Source: Micromonospora sp. WMMD1102 (lineage in GTDB: Bacteria; Actinomycetota; Actinomycetes; Mycobacteriales; Micromonosporaceae). Taken from it: a stretch of 64,000 bases of DNA. The position numbers and the translations under genes are program-made. How positions within the stretch are numbered: the first letter of the stretch is position 1; each line of letters starts with the position of its first letter. Of this stretch, positions 52,678 to 61,177 are shown piece after piece. The stretch covers positions 2,790,001-2,854,000 of the forward strand of contig NZ_JARUBN010000001.1 in the NCBI RefSeq assembly GCF_029626265.1, given 5' to 3'. The notes beneath the pieces are model-generated. The model saw only the letters and a program-made list of their open reading frames with translations, was not told the DNA's origin and did not search any database.

Positions 52678-52965
52678 TTACTCCGGGGGCTGCCGGAGTC
52701 GGTCGATCAGCCGCTCACCCGCCGGCCGGCGGCCGTATCCGCTCGCGGTCTCGACGTGCCCGGCGTCGCCCGCGTCGTACAGCTCGGCGCCCCACGCCTC
52801 GGCGTACCGCTCGAACTGTGCGAACGTCGTGTACGGGTCGGTCCGGCTGGCCATCAGGATCGACCGGAACGGCAACCGGGTGTGCGGTACGGGACCGTAG
52901 ACCCCGTCGTCCGGCGGGCCGTTCGGGTCGGGTTCCCACGCCGGGTCGACGTACGGCGGGGTCAT
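52678..52965 (-). pseudogene. Truncated RBBP9/YdeN-type alpha/beta hydrolase
   Basis: The 95 codons correspond to the C-terminal half of an RBBP9-like serine hydrolase: LPFRSILMASRTDPYTTFAQ (catalytic Asp region), AEAWGAELYDAGDAGHVETA (catalytic His), SGYGRRPAGERLIDRL. The first ~90 residues with the GxSxG nucleophile are missing. Recognisable coding text extends weakly to about 53010 (IRAAL), and then repeat DNA begins. ATG 52965 could produce a peptide, but without a nucleophile it cannot be a hydrolase. Confidence 0.7.
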
Positions 52966-53124
52966 CGGCAGGGCTGCCCGGATCGGGCCGGTGTGCCGGG
53001 GCCCGCGCGCTCGGGTCTCGTCGAGGTCGCGGCGGAGGGTAGCGGCGGGGGCGAGGCGGGGCGAGGCGACGGCGGGATCGGCCGAAGTAGCTGGCGGGAG
53101 TAGTCGGCGGGAAGTAGCTGGCGG

Positions 53125-53228
53125 GGAGACTGTCGAGCTGCCCCGCTCGTGCGCCCACTCCCGGGGTTGTCTGGGCCCCGACCGCGCCGGCTCCGGGTGC
53201 CCCGTCTGTGCACCCAGCTCGACAGTCT
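53125..53228 (-). repeat. Dispersed inverted-repeat element, copy B
   Basis: A 104-bp copy, reversed relative to the one at 7167-7312. It is bounded by AGACTGTCGAGCT and AGCTCGACAGTCT. The ~33 bp at each end are nearly identical to copy A, including the GGGTGCACAGACGGGGCAC and GGGCGCAC(A/G)AGCGGGGC motifs. The middle is shorter and unrelated. It abuts the broken hydrolase gene. Confidence 0.75.
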
Positions 53229-53248
53229 GCGTACCGGACCGTTACCTC

Positions 53249-53323
53249 CCGGCGGGGCCACTGCTTTCGCCGGGGCCACTGCTTCCCGGCGCGGCTACTG
53301 CTTCCCGGCGTGGCCCTTGCTTC
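53249..53323 (+). repeat. Four degenerate 18-19-bp tandem repeats
   Basis: The units follow the pattern CCGGCGNGGCCACTGCTTC (53249-53267, 53268-53285, 53286-53304, 53305-53323). Shorter GTAGCTGGCGGGA-like repeats occur at 53088-53124. No gene is seen in 52966-53609. Confidence 0.7.
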
Positions 53324-53509
53324 CGGCGTGTTGGCCGGTGGCAGGGCCGCGGCCCGGCCGCTCATCCGGGTGGGCCGGACGATGCTCGCGGGTGCGGGAT
53401 TCGGGGAGTGGATCGACCTTTCAACGTGCCACAGCGACCGCTCACCGTCTCGGCGCACGGACCTGCGGATTCCCCGCTCTCCCGTTACTGAAGCGTTACG
53501 GTGTACCGT

Positions 53510-53538
53510 TTGACTGCTCCAATGTTAGCGGTAACACT
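53510..53538 (+). promoter_or_regulatory. araA promoter with LacI-type operator
   Basis: TTGACT (53510-53515) is a -35 candidate. TGTTAGCGGTAACA (53523-53536) is a near-perfect LacI-family operator palindrome, overlapping TAACACT (53532-53538) as the -10. A LacI/AraR-type repressor bound here would block transcription of the arabinose operon. No such regulator is encoded in the window. Confidence 0.65.
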
Positions 53539-53609
53539 CGGCTCGCGACGTGATCGCGACCAGACCGTCGGGGGTGGCAGCAGCCATACCCCAAGTAGGA
53601 GAGGTGGAC

Positions 53610-55127
53610 ATGCCGCCGGCCACGCACCCGCAGATCTGGTTCCTCACCGGCAGCCAGCACCTGTACGGTCCGGAGACCCTCGACCAGGTCGCGTCCCAGT
53701 CTCAGCAGATCCTGGACACGCTCACCGGCTCCGGCCGGATCGTCGCGGAGATCGTCTGGAAGCCGGTCCTCACCGAGGCGTCGGCGATCCGTAGAGTGCT
53801 GCTGGAGGCGAACGCCGACCCGCACTGCCTCGGCGTCATCGCCTGGATGCACACGTTCTCGCCCGCCAAGATGTGGATCAGTGGGCTGGACGCGCTGCGC
53901 AAGCCCCTGCTGCACCTGCACACCCAGCTCAACGAGGCGCTGCCCTGGGAGTCCATCGACATGGACTTCATGAACCTCAACCAGGCCGCGCACGGCGACC
54001 GTGAGTTCGGCTTCATCCAGACCCGGCTCGGGCTGGCCCGCAAGACCATTGCCGGGCACGCCTCCGACCCGACGGTGGTGGCCCGGATCGACGAGTGGGC
54101 CCGCGCCGCGCTCGGCTACGCGCACCTGCGCAACCTCCGGCTGGCCCGGTTCGGCGACAACATGCGTGACGTCGCCGTCACCGAGGGTGACAAGGTTGAG
54201 GCGGAGCTGCGCTTCGGCGTCTCGGTGAACACCTACGGGGTCAACGACCTGGTCGAGGTGGTGGACCGGGTCGCCGAGCAGGAGATCGAGCGCCTGGTCG
54301 GCGAGTACGCCGACAGCTACCGGCTCGCACCCGAACTGGCCAAGGACGGCGACCGGCACGAGTCGCTGCGGTACGCCGCCCGGATCGAGGCGGGGCTGCG
54401 CGAGTTCCTGACCGAGGGCGGGTTCGGGGCGTTCACCACCAACTTCGAGGACCTCGGTGGGCTGCGCCAGCTGCCCGGCCTCGCCGTGCAGCGGTTGATG
54501 GCCGACGGCTACGGCTTCGGCGGCGAGGGGGACTGGAAGACCTCGACCCTGCTCGCCGCCGTCAAGGCGATGGGCGCCGGGCTGCCCCAGGGAACGTCCT
54601 TCATGGAGGACTACACCTACCACTTCGGACCGGGCGAGCCGAAGATCCTCGGCGCGCACATGCTGGAGGTCTGCCCCAGCATCGCCGGCGAGCGCCCGTC
54701 CTGCGAGATCCACCCGCTCGGTATCGGCGGCCGGGAGGATCCGGTCCGGCTCGTCTTCGACGCCGTCGCCGGCCCCGGCGTGGTGATCGGGATGGCCGAC
54801 CTGGGGGAGCGGTTCCGGCTGGTCGCCAACGAGATCGAGGTGGTACCGCCGGACGAGCCGATGCCCCGGCTTCCGGTCGCCCGCGCGGTGTGGAAGCCGG
54901 CGCCGTCGCTGAGCACCTCCGCCGAGTCGTGGCTCACCGCCGGCGGCCCGCACCACACCGTACTCACCCAGTCGGTCAGCTCGGCCACTCTGCGGGACTT
55001 CGCCGACATGCTGCACACCGAACTCGTGATGATCGACGACCGGACCACGACCGCCGACTTCCGGGACCGGCTGCGCTGGAACCAGGCCTACCACCGACTC
55101 GCCCAAGGGCTGCCCGGCCGGGGCTGA
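53610..55127 (+). CDS. araA: L-arabinose isomerase
   Basis: A 505-aa enzyme that converts L-arabinose to L-ribulose with a divalent metal. Family text is continuous: [80 protein letters not shown] (metal site Glu) and [20 protein letters not shown]. The length is normal. ATG 53610 follows GGAGAGG. It begins an operon with a sugar ABC importer. araB and araD are not in the window, so ribulose processing genes must be elsewhere. Confidence 0.97.
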   Translation: MPPATHPQIWFLTGSQHLYGPETLDQVASQSQQILDTLTGSGRIVAEIVWKPVLTEASAIRRVLLEANADPHCLGVIAWMHTFSPAKMWISGLDALRKPLLHLHTQLNEALPWESIDMDFMNLNQAAHGDREFGFIQTRLGLARKTIAGHASDPTVVARIDEWARAALGYAHLRNLRLARFGDNMRDVAVTEGDKVEAELRFGVSVNTYGVNDLVEVVDRVAEQEIERLVGEYADSYRLAPELAKDGDRHESLRYAARIEAGLREFLTEGGFGAFTTNFEDLGGLRQLPGLAVQRLMADGYGFGGEGDWKTSTLLAAVKAMGAGLPQGTSFMEDYTYHFGPGEPKILGAHMLEVCPSIAGERPSCEIHPLGIGGREDPVRLVFDAVAGPGVVIGMADLGERFRLVANEIEVVPPDEPMPRLPVARAVWKPAPSLSTSAESWLTAGGPHHTVLTQSVSSATLRDFADMLHTELVMIDDRTTTADFRDRLRWNQAYHRLAQGLPGRG

Positions 55128-55160
55128 CCCGCACGCCGTACCCAGGAATTGGAGGAGCAT

Positions 55161-56288
55161 ATGAAATTCGTCCGGCTCGCGGCGGTGGCCGGCGCGGCCA
55201 CGCTGGCCGTCGCGCTCACCGCGTGCGGATCGAGTACCAAGACCGTGGACGAGGAGGGTGGCTCCGGCGACAACGCCGGGGCGCTCGTCGGGGTGACGAT
55301 GCCGACCAAGTCCTCGGAGCGGTGGATCCACGACGGCAACAACGTCAAGGCGGGGCTGGAGAAGCTCGGCTACACCGTCGACCTCCAGTACGCCGAGAAC
55401 GATATCCCGGCCCAGGTCAACCAGATCGAGAACCAGATCACCAAGGGCGCCAAGGTGCTGATCATCGCCTCGATCGACGGCACCGCCATCACCACCCAGT
55501 TGCAGAACGCGGCGGACAACAAGATCCCGGTCATCGCGTACGACCGGTTGATCCGGAACAGCCCGAACGTCGACTACTACGCCACCTTCGACAACTTCAA
55601 GGTCGGGGTGCAGCAGGCGACCTCGCTGCTGGTCGGGCTGAAGCTGAAGAACGAGGACGGCTCGGACGGCACCGCCAAGGGCCCGTTCAACGTCGAGTTG
55701 TTCGCCGGCTCGCCGGACGACAACAACGCCACATTCTTCTTCAACGGCGCGATGTCGGTGCTCCAGCCGTACATCGACAACGGGACCCTGGTGGTGAAGA
55801 GCGGGCAGAAGGACTTCAAGACCGTCGCGATCCTGCGCTGGGAGGCCGGCACCGCGCAGCGCCGGATGGAGGACCTGCTGACCAAGACGTACAGCGGCGG
55901 GGCGAAGGTCGACGGGGTGCTGTCGCCGTACGACGGGCTCTCGATCGGCATCCTATCGGCGCTGAAGAGCAACGGCTACGGCACGGGCGGCCAGCCGTAC
56001 CCGGTGGTGACCGGGCAGGACGCCGAGGTGGCGTCGGTCAAGTCGATCATCGCCGACGAGCAGTACTCGACCATCTACAAGGACACCCGGCAGCTCGCCG
56101 AGGTGGCGGTGAAGATGGCCGACGCGGTGCTCAAGGGGAACAAGCCCGAGGTCAACAACGAGAAGGACTACGACAACGGCAACAAGGTCGTGCCCTCGTT
56201 CCTGCTCGACCCGGTCATCGTCAACAAGGCCAACTACAAGGCGACGCTGATCGACACCGGCTACTACAAGCCGGAACAGATCCAGTAG
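55161..56288 (+). CDS. chvE: Multiple-monosaccharide ABC transporter substrate-binding lipoprotein (ChvE-like)
   Basis: A 375-aa periplasmic-binding-type lipoprotein: signal peptide with lipobox LTAC ([10 protein letters not shown]), then a type I sugar-binding fold ([80 protein letters not shown]). ChvE-like proteins bind arabinose, xylose, glucose or galactose; its place after araA suggests arabinose. ATG 55161 follows GGAGGAG. It is separated from the ATPase by a strong stem-loop, which would favour more binding protein than transporter. Confidence 0.95.
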   Translation: MKFVRLAAVAGAATLAVALTACGSSTKTVDEEGGSGDNAGALVGVTMPTKSSERWIHDGNNVKAGLEKLGYTVDLQYAENDIPAQVNQIENQITKGAKVLIIASIDGTAITTQLQNAADNKIPVIAYDRLIRNSPNVDYYATFDNFKVGVQQATSLLVGLKLKNEDGSDGTAKGPFNVELFAGSPDDNNATFFFNGAMSVLQPYIDNGTLVVKSGQKDFKTVAILRWEAGTAQRRMEDLLTKTYSGGAKVDGVLSPYDGLSIGILSALKSNGYGTGGQPYPVVTGQDAEVASVKSIIADEQYSTIYKDTRQLAEVAVKMADAVLKGNKPEVNNEKDYDNGNKVVPSFLLDPVIVNKANYKATLIDTGYYKPEQIQ

Positions 56289-56295
56289 TCGTACC

Positions 56296-56335
56296 GGCGG
56301 CGGTCGCCCCGGGGTGATCCCCCGGTGCGGCCGCC
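56296..56335 (+). promoter_or_regulatory. Intercistronic stem-loop after the binding-protein gene
   Basis: GGCGGC (56296-56301) pairs with GCCGCC (56330-56335) and CCGGGG with CCCCGG inside, closing on TGAT. It lies just after the binding-protein stop, as in operons where a hairpin stabilises or attenuates the mRNA there. Confidence 0.6.
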
Positions 56336-56390
56336 GCACCCGTGGCGGGAACATATGCTCACCCATCGAGCCGGGAGGCGATCCGTTGGC

Positions 56391-57980
56391 ATGACCGACG
56401 ACATTCTGCGGATGCGGGACATCACCAAGACCTTCCCCGGGGTACGCGCCCTCCAGGAGGTCGACCTCTCGGTGCGCCGGGGTGAGATCCACGCGATCTG
56501 CGGCGAGAACGGCGCCGGGAAGTCCACGTTGATGAAGGTGCTCTCCGGGGTCTACCCGCACGGCTCGTACTCGGGAGAGATCTTCTTCGACGGCGAGCCC
56601 TGCGCCTTCTCCGACATCCGGGACAGCGAGCGGCGCGGGATCGTCATCATCCACCAGGAGCTGGCACTCTGTCCGCAGCTCTCCATCGCGGAGAACATCT
56701 TCCTCGGCAACGAACGGGCCGGCCGTGGCCTGATCGACTGGAACCGGACCAACCACGAGGCGGCCGAGCTGCTGGCCCGGGTCGGGCTCTACGAGAACCC
56801 GGTGACCCAGGTCAGCGACATCGGCGTCGGCAAGCAGCAGCTCGTCGAGATCGCCAAGGCGCTGTCCAAGCGGGTCCGGTTGCTCATCCTGGACGAACCG
56901 ACCGCGGCGCTCAACGACCGGGACTCGGCGCACCTGCTCGACCTGCTGCGCGGCCTGCGCGACCAGGGCATCACCTGCGTGATCATCTCGCACAAGCTGA
57001 ACGAGATCGCGGCGGTCGCCGACCGGATCACCATCCTGCGGGACGGGCGGACCATCGAGACCCTGGACACCGGCTCCGACGAGGTGACCGAGGACCGGAT
57101 CATCTCCGGGATGGTCGGCCGGGACCTCGACCACCGGTTCCCGCCGCGCGAGCCGAGGATCGGCAGCGAGGTGCTGCGGATCGAGGACTGGACCGTGCAC
57201 AGCCCCACCCAGCACGGCCGGGCGGTGGTGTCGAACGCCAACCTGACGCTCCGACGCGGCGAGATCGTCGGGCTGGCCGGGCTGATGGGCGCCGGCCGGA
57301 CCGAGCTGGCGATGAGCGTCTTCGGGCGCTCGTACGGGACGAACATCTCCGGCCGGCTGGTCAAGGACGGCAAGGAGATCAGCGTACGGTCGGTGCGGGA
57401 CGCCATCCGGCACGGCATCGCGTACGCCACCGAGGACCGCAAGCGGTACGGGCTCAACCTGATCGAGGACATCAAGCGGAACGTCTCGGCCGCCGGCCTG
57501 AGCCTGCTGGCCCGGCGCGGCTGGGTCGACGACCACCGGGAGTACCAGGTCGCCGACGAGTTCCGGGCCAGCATGAACATCAAGGCGCCGAGCGTGCTGA
57601 GCGTGACCGGCAAGCTCAGCGGCGGCAACCAGCAGAAGGTCGTACTCTCGAAGTGGATCTTCACGAACCCCGACGTGCTGATCCTGGACGAGCCGACCCG
57701 GGGCATCGACGTCGGCGCCAAGTACGAGATCTACTCGATCATCAACCGGCTCGCCGACGAGGGTAAGGCCATCCTGGTCATCTCGTCCGAGCTGCCCGAG
57801 CTGCTCGGGCTCTGCGACCGCATCTACACCCTCTCCGCCGGCCGGGTCACCGCCGAGGTGTCGCGCGCGGAGGCGACCCAGGAACACCTGATGCGGTACA
57901 TGACAAAGGGCCAGGCCGACCACGGCGACGCCCGCACCACCTCGGACGAAGCGGGCGCGGCGAACGGCTCCGGCCGGTGA
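56391..57980 (+). CDS. mmsA: Multiple-monosaccharide ABC transporter ATP-binding protein
   Basis: A 529-aa fused dual-ATPase subunit. The first half has Walker [30 protein letters not shown], signature-like [13 protein letters not shown] and [11 protein letters not shown]. The second half has [14 protein letters not shown] and [12 protein letters not shown], with a degenerate Walker A (GLMGAGRTE) as is normal in this family. It powers uptake of the sugar bound by the upstream lipoprotein. ATG 56391 is preferred; GGGAGG lies 13 bp upstream, and a longer N-terminus from 56325 overlaps the stem-loop. Confidence 0.96.
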   Translation: MTDDILRMRDITKTFPGVRALQEVDLSVRRGEIHAICGENGAGKSTLMKVLSGVYPHGSYSGEIFFDGEPCAFSDIRDSERRGIVIIHQELALCPQLSIAENIFLGNERAGRGLIDWNRTNHEAAELLARVGLYENPVTQVSDIGVGKQQLVEIAKALSKRVRLLILDEPTAALNDRDSAHLLDLLRGLRDQGITCVIISHKLNEIAAVADRITILRDGRTIETLDTGSDEVTEDRIISGMVGRDLDHRFPPREPRIGSEVLRIEDWTVHSPTQHGRAVVSNANLTLRRGEIVGLAGLMGAGRTELAMSVFGRSYGTNISGRLVKDGKEISVRSVRDAIRHGIAYATEDRKRYGLNLIEDIKRNVSAAGLSLLARRGWVDDHREYQVADEFRASMNIKAPSVLSVTGKLSGGNQQKVVLSKWIFTNPDVLILDEPTRGIDVGAKYEIYSIINRLADEGKAILVISSELPELLGLCDRIYTLSAGRVTAEVSRAEATQEHLMRYMTKGQADHGDARTTSDEAGAANGSGR

Positions 57981-58014
57981 AGCGACCCGACGAACGGACA
58001 GGAGCAGACCCTCG

Positions 58015-59277
58015 ATGAGCGCCACCGCACCCACCAACGCCGACGTCGCGGTGAGCGGCCCCGGTCTCGGTGAACCGTCCGCCCCGGCCGGCGGACCCGG
58101 CCGCCGGTTCTCGGTGAACCTGCGGCAGAGCGGCATCTACGTCGCCTTCGCGCTGATCGTGCTGCTCTTCTCGGTACTCACCGGCGGTGCCCTGCTGCAA
58201 CCGCAGAACATCTCGAACATCGTCGTGCAGAACTCGTACGTGCTGATCCTGGCGATCGGCATGATTCTGATCATCATCGCCGGGCACATCGACCTCTCTG
58301 TCGGCTCGGTGGTGGCGGTGACCGGCGCGATCGCCGCGGTGCTGATGGTCGAACACGACGTACCCTGGCCGCTGGCCCTGCTGATCACCCTGGTCGTCGG
58401 CGGGTTGATCGGCGCCTGGCAGGGATTCTGGGTCGCCTACTTCGGCATCCCGGCCTTCATCGTGACCCTGGCCGGCATGCTGCTGTTCCGGGCGCTCACC
58501 CTCACCGTCCTCGGCAACCAGGGCATCGGCCCGTTCCCGGACCCGGTGCGTACCCTCGCCAACGGCTTCACCGAGGGCTACCTGGGCAATATCGGGCTCG
58601 GCCCGCTGGGCGGGGCCGACCTGTTCAGCCTGCTGGTCGGGATCGCCGCGATGGCCGGCATCGTGGCGGTGCAGTGGCGTAGCCGGACGGCCCGGCTCCG
58701 CTACCAGCAGAGCGTCGAGCCGCTGCCGCTCTTCGTCCTCAAGCTCGCCCTGGCCGGCGTCGTGGTGATGACGGTGATCGTGCAGCTGGCCCGGTTCAAG
58801 AACCTGCCCTGGGTGCTGATCCTGCTCGCCGGGCTGATCCTGGCGTACACGCTGCTGACCAACCGGGCGGTCTTCGGCCGGCAGATCTACGCCGTCGGCG
58901 GCAACCTCCAGGCCGCGACACTGAGCGGCGTCAAGGTCAAGTCGGTGATCTTCTGGATCTTCGTCAACATGGGTGTGCTCGCCGCACTCGCCGGGATCAT
59001 CTTCGCCGGCCGGCTCAACCAGGCCGGCCCGACCGCCGGCAACGCCTTCGAACTCGACGCGATCGCGGCGGCGTTCATCGGCGGGGCGGCGGTGCAGGGC
59101 GGCGTCGGCAAGGTGGTCGGAGCGATCACCGGCGGCCTGATCATGGGTGTCATCAACAACGGCATGTCGCTGATGGGCGAGCCGAGCGAACGGGTGATGC
59201 TGGTCAAGGGTGCGGTGCTGCTCGCGGCGGTCGCCTTCGACGTCTGGACCAAGCGGCGCGCCGGCGCGGCCCGGTGA
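58015..59277 (+). CDS. mmsB: Multiple-monosaccharide ABC transporter permease
   Basis: A 420-aa membrane subunit with about ten TM helices: SNIVVQNSYVLILAIGMILI, IIAGHIDLSVGSVVAVTGAI (family signature), AYFGIPAFIVTLAGMLLFRA, and QIYAVGGNLQAATLSGVKVK with the EAA-like coupling region. Translation is probably coupled through closeness to the ATPase gene (34 bp). AGGAG precedes the ATG. It completes a three-gene importer with the binding protein and ATPase. Confidence 0.95.
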   Translation: MSATAPTNADVAVSGPGLGEPSAPAGGPGRRFSVNLRQSGIYVAFALIVLLFSVLTGGALLQPQNISNIVVQNSYVLILAIGMILIIIAGHIDLSVGSVVAVTGAIAAVLMVEHDVPWPLALLITLVVGGLIGAWQGFWVAYFGIPAFIVTLAGMLLFRALTLTVLGNQGIGPFPDPVRTLANGFTEGYLGNIGLGPLGGADLFSLLVGIAAMAGIVAVQWRSRTARLRYQQSVEPLPLFVLKLALAGVVVMTVIVQLARFKNLPWVLILLAGLILAYTLLTNRAVFGRQIYAVGGNLQAATLSGVKVKSVIFWIFVNMGVLAALAGIIFAGRLNQAGPTAGNAFELDAIAAAFIGGAAVQGGVGKVVGAITGGLIMGVINNGMSLMGEPSERVMLVKGAVLLAAVAFDVWTKRRAGAAR

Positions 59278-59319
59278 CCCCGGAGCGTCCCGGTATCAGG
59301 GTGTCGCGGCGTGCCGGTA

Positions 59320-59529
59320 TCAGGGCGTCGCGGCGTGCCGGACGAAGCCGCGCCATGCCTCGGGGGTGAAGGTCAGCACTGGTCCGGGACGGTTCTTGCT
59401 GTCCCGGACCAGTATCCGGCCGGGCAGGTTGTCGGCGACCTCGACGCAGTCGCCGCCGGACTGGTTGCTGCGGCGCGACGTGCGCCAGCGCGGGCTGCTC
59501 TCGGTCGCGAGTGGACTGTCGGTGGTCAC
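59320..59529 (-). CDS. DUF397 domain protein
   Basis: A 69-aa DUF397 protein: WRTSRRSNQSGGDCVEVADN, LVRDSKNRPGPVLTF and WRGFV. GTG 59529 overlaps the TGA of the upstream XRE gene (GTGA), so translation is coupled. Unlike the pair at 12.4-13.4 kb, its partner regulator is complete, so this is an intact XRE/DUF397 module of the WhiJ/BldB-associated type (family knowledge). Confidence 0.9.
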   Translation of the reverse strand: MTTDSPLATESSPRWRTSRRSNQSGGDCVEVADNLPGRILVRDSKNRPGPVLTFTPEAWRGFVRHAATP

Positions 59530-60305
59530 AGGTCCTTCACCATCCTCAGGATCAGGTCTCGGGACTGGTCGCACGGCAACGCTACCGCACTGACGGCGTG
59601 CCACATCCGGTCCAGCGCGGTCACCCGGTCCGGCTCGGCGTGCACCCGTCCCTCGAAGAAGTCCTCCAGATAGCCGACCATGCGGCCGTCGTCGAGGGTG
59701 CCGAGCGCGAACGCCCCGGAGCGGCCGGGATACATCCCGACCGTCTCGGGCACGACGCACAGATAGACGCCCGGCCGGGCGCCGAGGTCGGCGAGGTGTC
59801 GCAGTTGTGCCCCGGTCAGCTCCGGGTCGCCGCAACGTAGCGCGGCGACGTCGAGCACGAAGGAGCAGACCGGTGGATCCGGGCGGTCGAAGACGGCGAC
59901 CTGGCGGGCCAGCCGGCGGGCCACCTCCTCGTCGACCTCCTGCGGGCTGCGCAGTCCGCTGTCGAGGACCGACCGGGCGTACGCCTCGGTTTGCAGCAGG
60001 CCGGGAACCAGGCTGAGCTGGAAATATCGGAGGCTGGTGGCGGTGTCTTCCACCTCTCGCCACGGGCGGAACCACTGCGGTGCCTGGCGCACGTGTTTCC
60101 GGGCCTCGAACGCCGCCTTCTGAATCTCCTTTCCCGTGTCGAAATACTCGTCCAGCCGCTCCGCCGTGTCCGCCTTCGGTGCGAGTCGGCTTGTCTCGAA
60201 GGCGGCGATCAACGACTTACTGACCTTTACCGCCTCGGCAACCTGGTCCTGGGTGACGGCGCGCTCGGCGCGGAGGCGCTTGAGGATTACCGGAACAGTA
60301 CTCAC
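59526..60305 (-). CDS. XRE family regulator with DUF5753
   Basis: About 259 aa. The HTH at ~5-55 reads ILKRLRAERAVTQDQVAEAV, KVSKSLIAAFETSRLAPKAD. The DUF5753 domain follows (SLRYFQLSLVPGLLQTEAYA, CSFVLDVAALRCGDPELTGA, LEDFFEGRVHAEPDRVTALD). GTG 60305 is chosen because GGAGA sits 8 bp before it; ATG 60320 is possible. It is coupled to the DUF397 gene and divergent from the membrane-protein/GH15 operon. The target and ligand are unknown. Confidence 0.9.
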   Translation of the reverse strand: MSTVPVILKRLRAERAVTQDQVAEAVKVSKSLIAAFETSRLAPKADTAERLDEYFDTGKEIQKAAFEARKHVRQAPQWFRPWREVEDTATSLRYFQLSLVPGLLQTEAYARSVLDSGLRSPQEVDEEVARRLARQVAVFDRPDPPVCSFVLDVAALRCGDPELTGAQLRHLADLGARPGVYLCVVPETVGMYPGRSGAFALGTLDDGRMVGYLEDFFEGRVHAEPDRVTALDRMWHAVSAVALPCDQSRDLILRMVKDL

Positions 60306-60700
60306 GTTTATCGTCTCCATATATTCCGGTGCATTTGCGGATCATCGGACGCGATTGGTTCCGGTCATCTTCCGCCCGGCTGCGCGAATCCGTCCAGGGT
60401 GGAATAGAGCCAATTTCGTCCCGGCTCTGCTGGCAGTCGGCCGCATACCGCAGCCCGGCGTTTTCGAGCCCCCGAGCCGGCGAGCCGTGCGGTGCTGGAG
60501 CGCGCAGCCGCATTACGGTAGATATTCGGACGAATCAGATGCCGGGTTCGCGTCGAGGTGGCGGGACCTCGGACGCGCCGGGTCACGCAGAGACCAGGAG
60601 GCAGCACGATGGCCGATCCGGTACCCGCCCTGCCGACCGGGCCGGACGGGTGCGTCCGGGCGGCCGGCCGCGCCCGCTGAGCTGGACTGGGTCGGCTGAG
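60306..60700. other. Intergenic region, no gene seen
   Basis: 395 bp between divergent genes. Only short inverted repeats (e.g. ATTCG-GA-CGAAT near 60526) and presumably both promoters are here. No coding signal is convincing. Confidence 0.6.
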
Positions 60701-61177
60701 ATGGACTGGGCCGGGTGGGCACTCTTCGGGGTGGTGGCCACCGCCGTACTCACCGCTGCGATGATCACCGCGCAGCTCGTCGGGCTCACCCGGGTCGACC
60801 TGCCGCTGATCCTCGGCACCCTGGTCACCGAGGACCCCGACCGGGCCCGGGTGGCCGGGTTCTTCATCCACCTGCTGGCCGGTCAGGGATTCGCGCTGGG
60901 CTACGCCGCCACGTTCGCCCTGCTCGGCCGGGCCACCTGGTGGCTCGGGGCGCTGCTCGGCGTGGTGCACGTCGCCGTCGCGCTTACCGTGCTGCTGCCG
61001 CTGCTGCCCGGCGTACACCCCCGGATGGCGTCGCTGCGGGCCGGTCCGGCCAGTACTGCCGTACTGGAGCCGCCGGGCCTGTTCGCCCTCAACTACGGGG
61101 TGCAGACCCCGGCGGTGACGGTAGCCGTACACGTCCTCTACGGGACCGTACTCGGGCTGCTCCTACAGGTCCGATGA
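60701..61177 (+). CDS. Small integral membrane protein coupled to GH15
   Basis: A 158-aa protein with four TM helices: ALFGVVATAVLTAAMITAQL, VAGFFIHLLAGQGFALGYAA, LLGVVHVAVALTVLLPLLPG and TPAVTVAVHVLYGTVLGLLL. The family is not recognised. ATG 60701 begins the first hydrophobic segment. Its TGA overlaps the GH15 ATG (ATGA), tying expression of the two. The GH15 enzyme is predicted cytoplasmic, so the pair may act on a membrane-associated sugar or a transported glucoside (speculative). Confidence 0.75.
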   Translation: MDWAGWALFGVVATAVLTAAMITAQLVGLTRVDLPLILGTLVTEDPDRARVAGFFIHLLAGQGFALGYAATFALLGRATWWLGALLGVVHVAVALTVLLPLLPGVHPRMASLRAGPASTAVLEPPGLFALNYGVQTPAVTVAVHVLYGTVLGLLLQVR

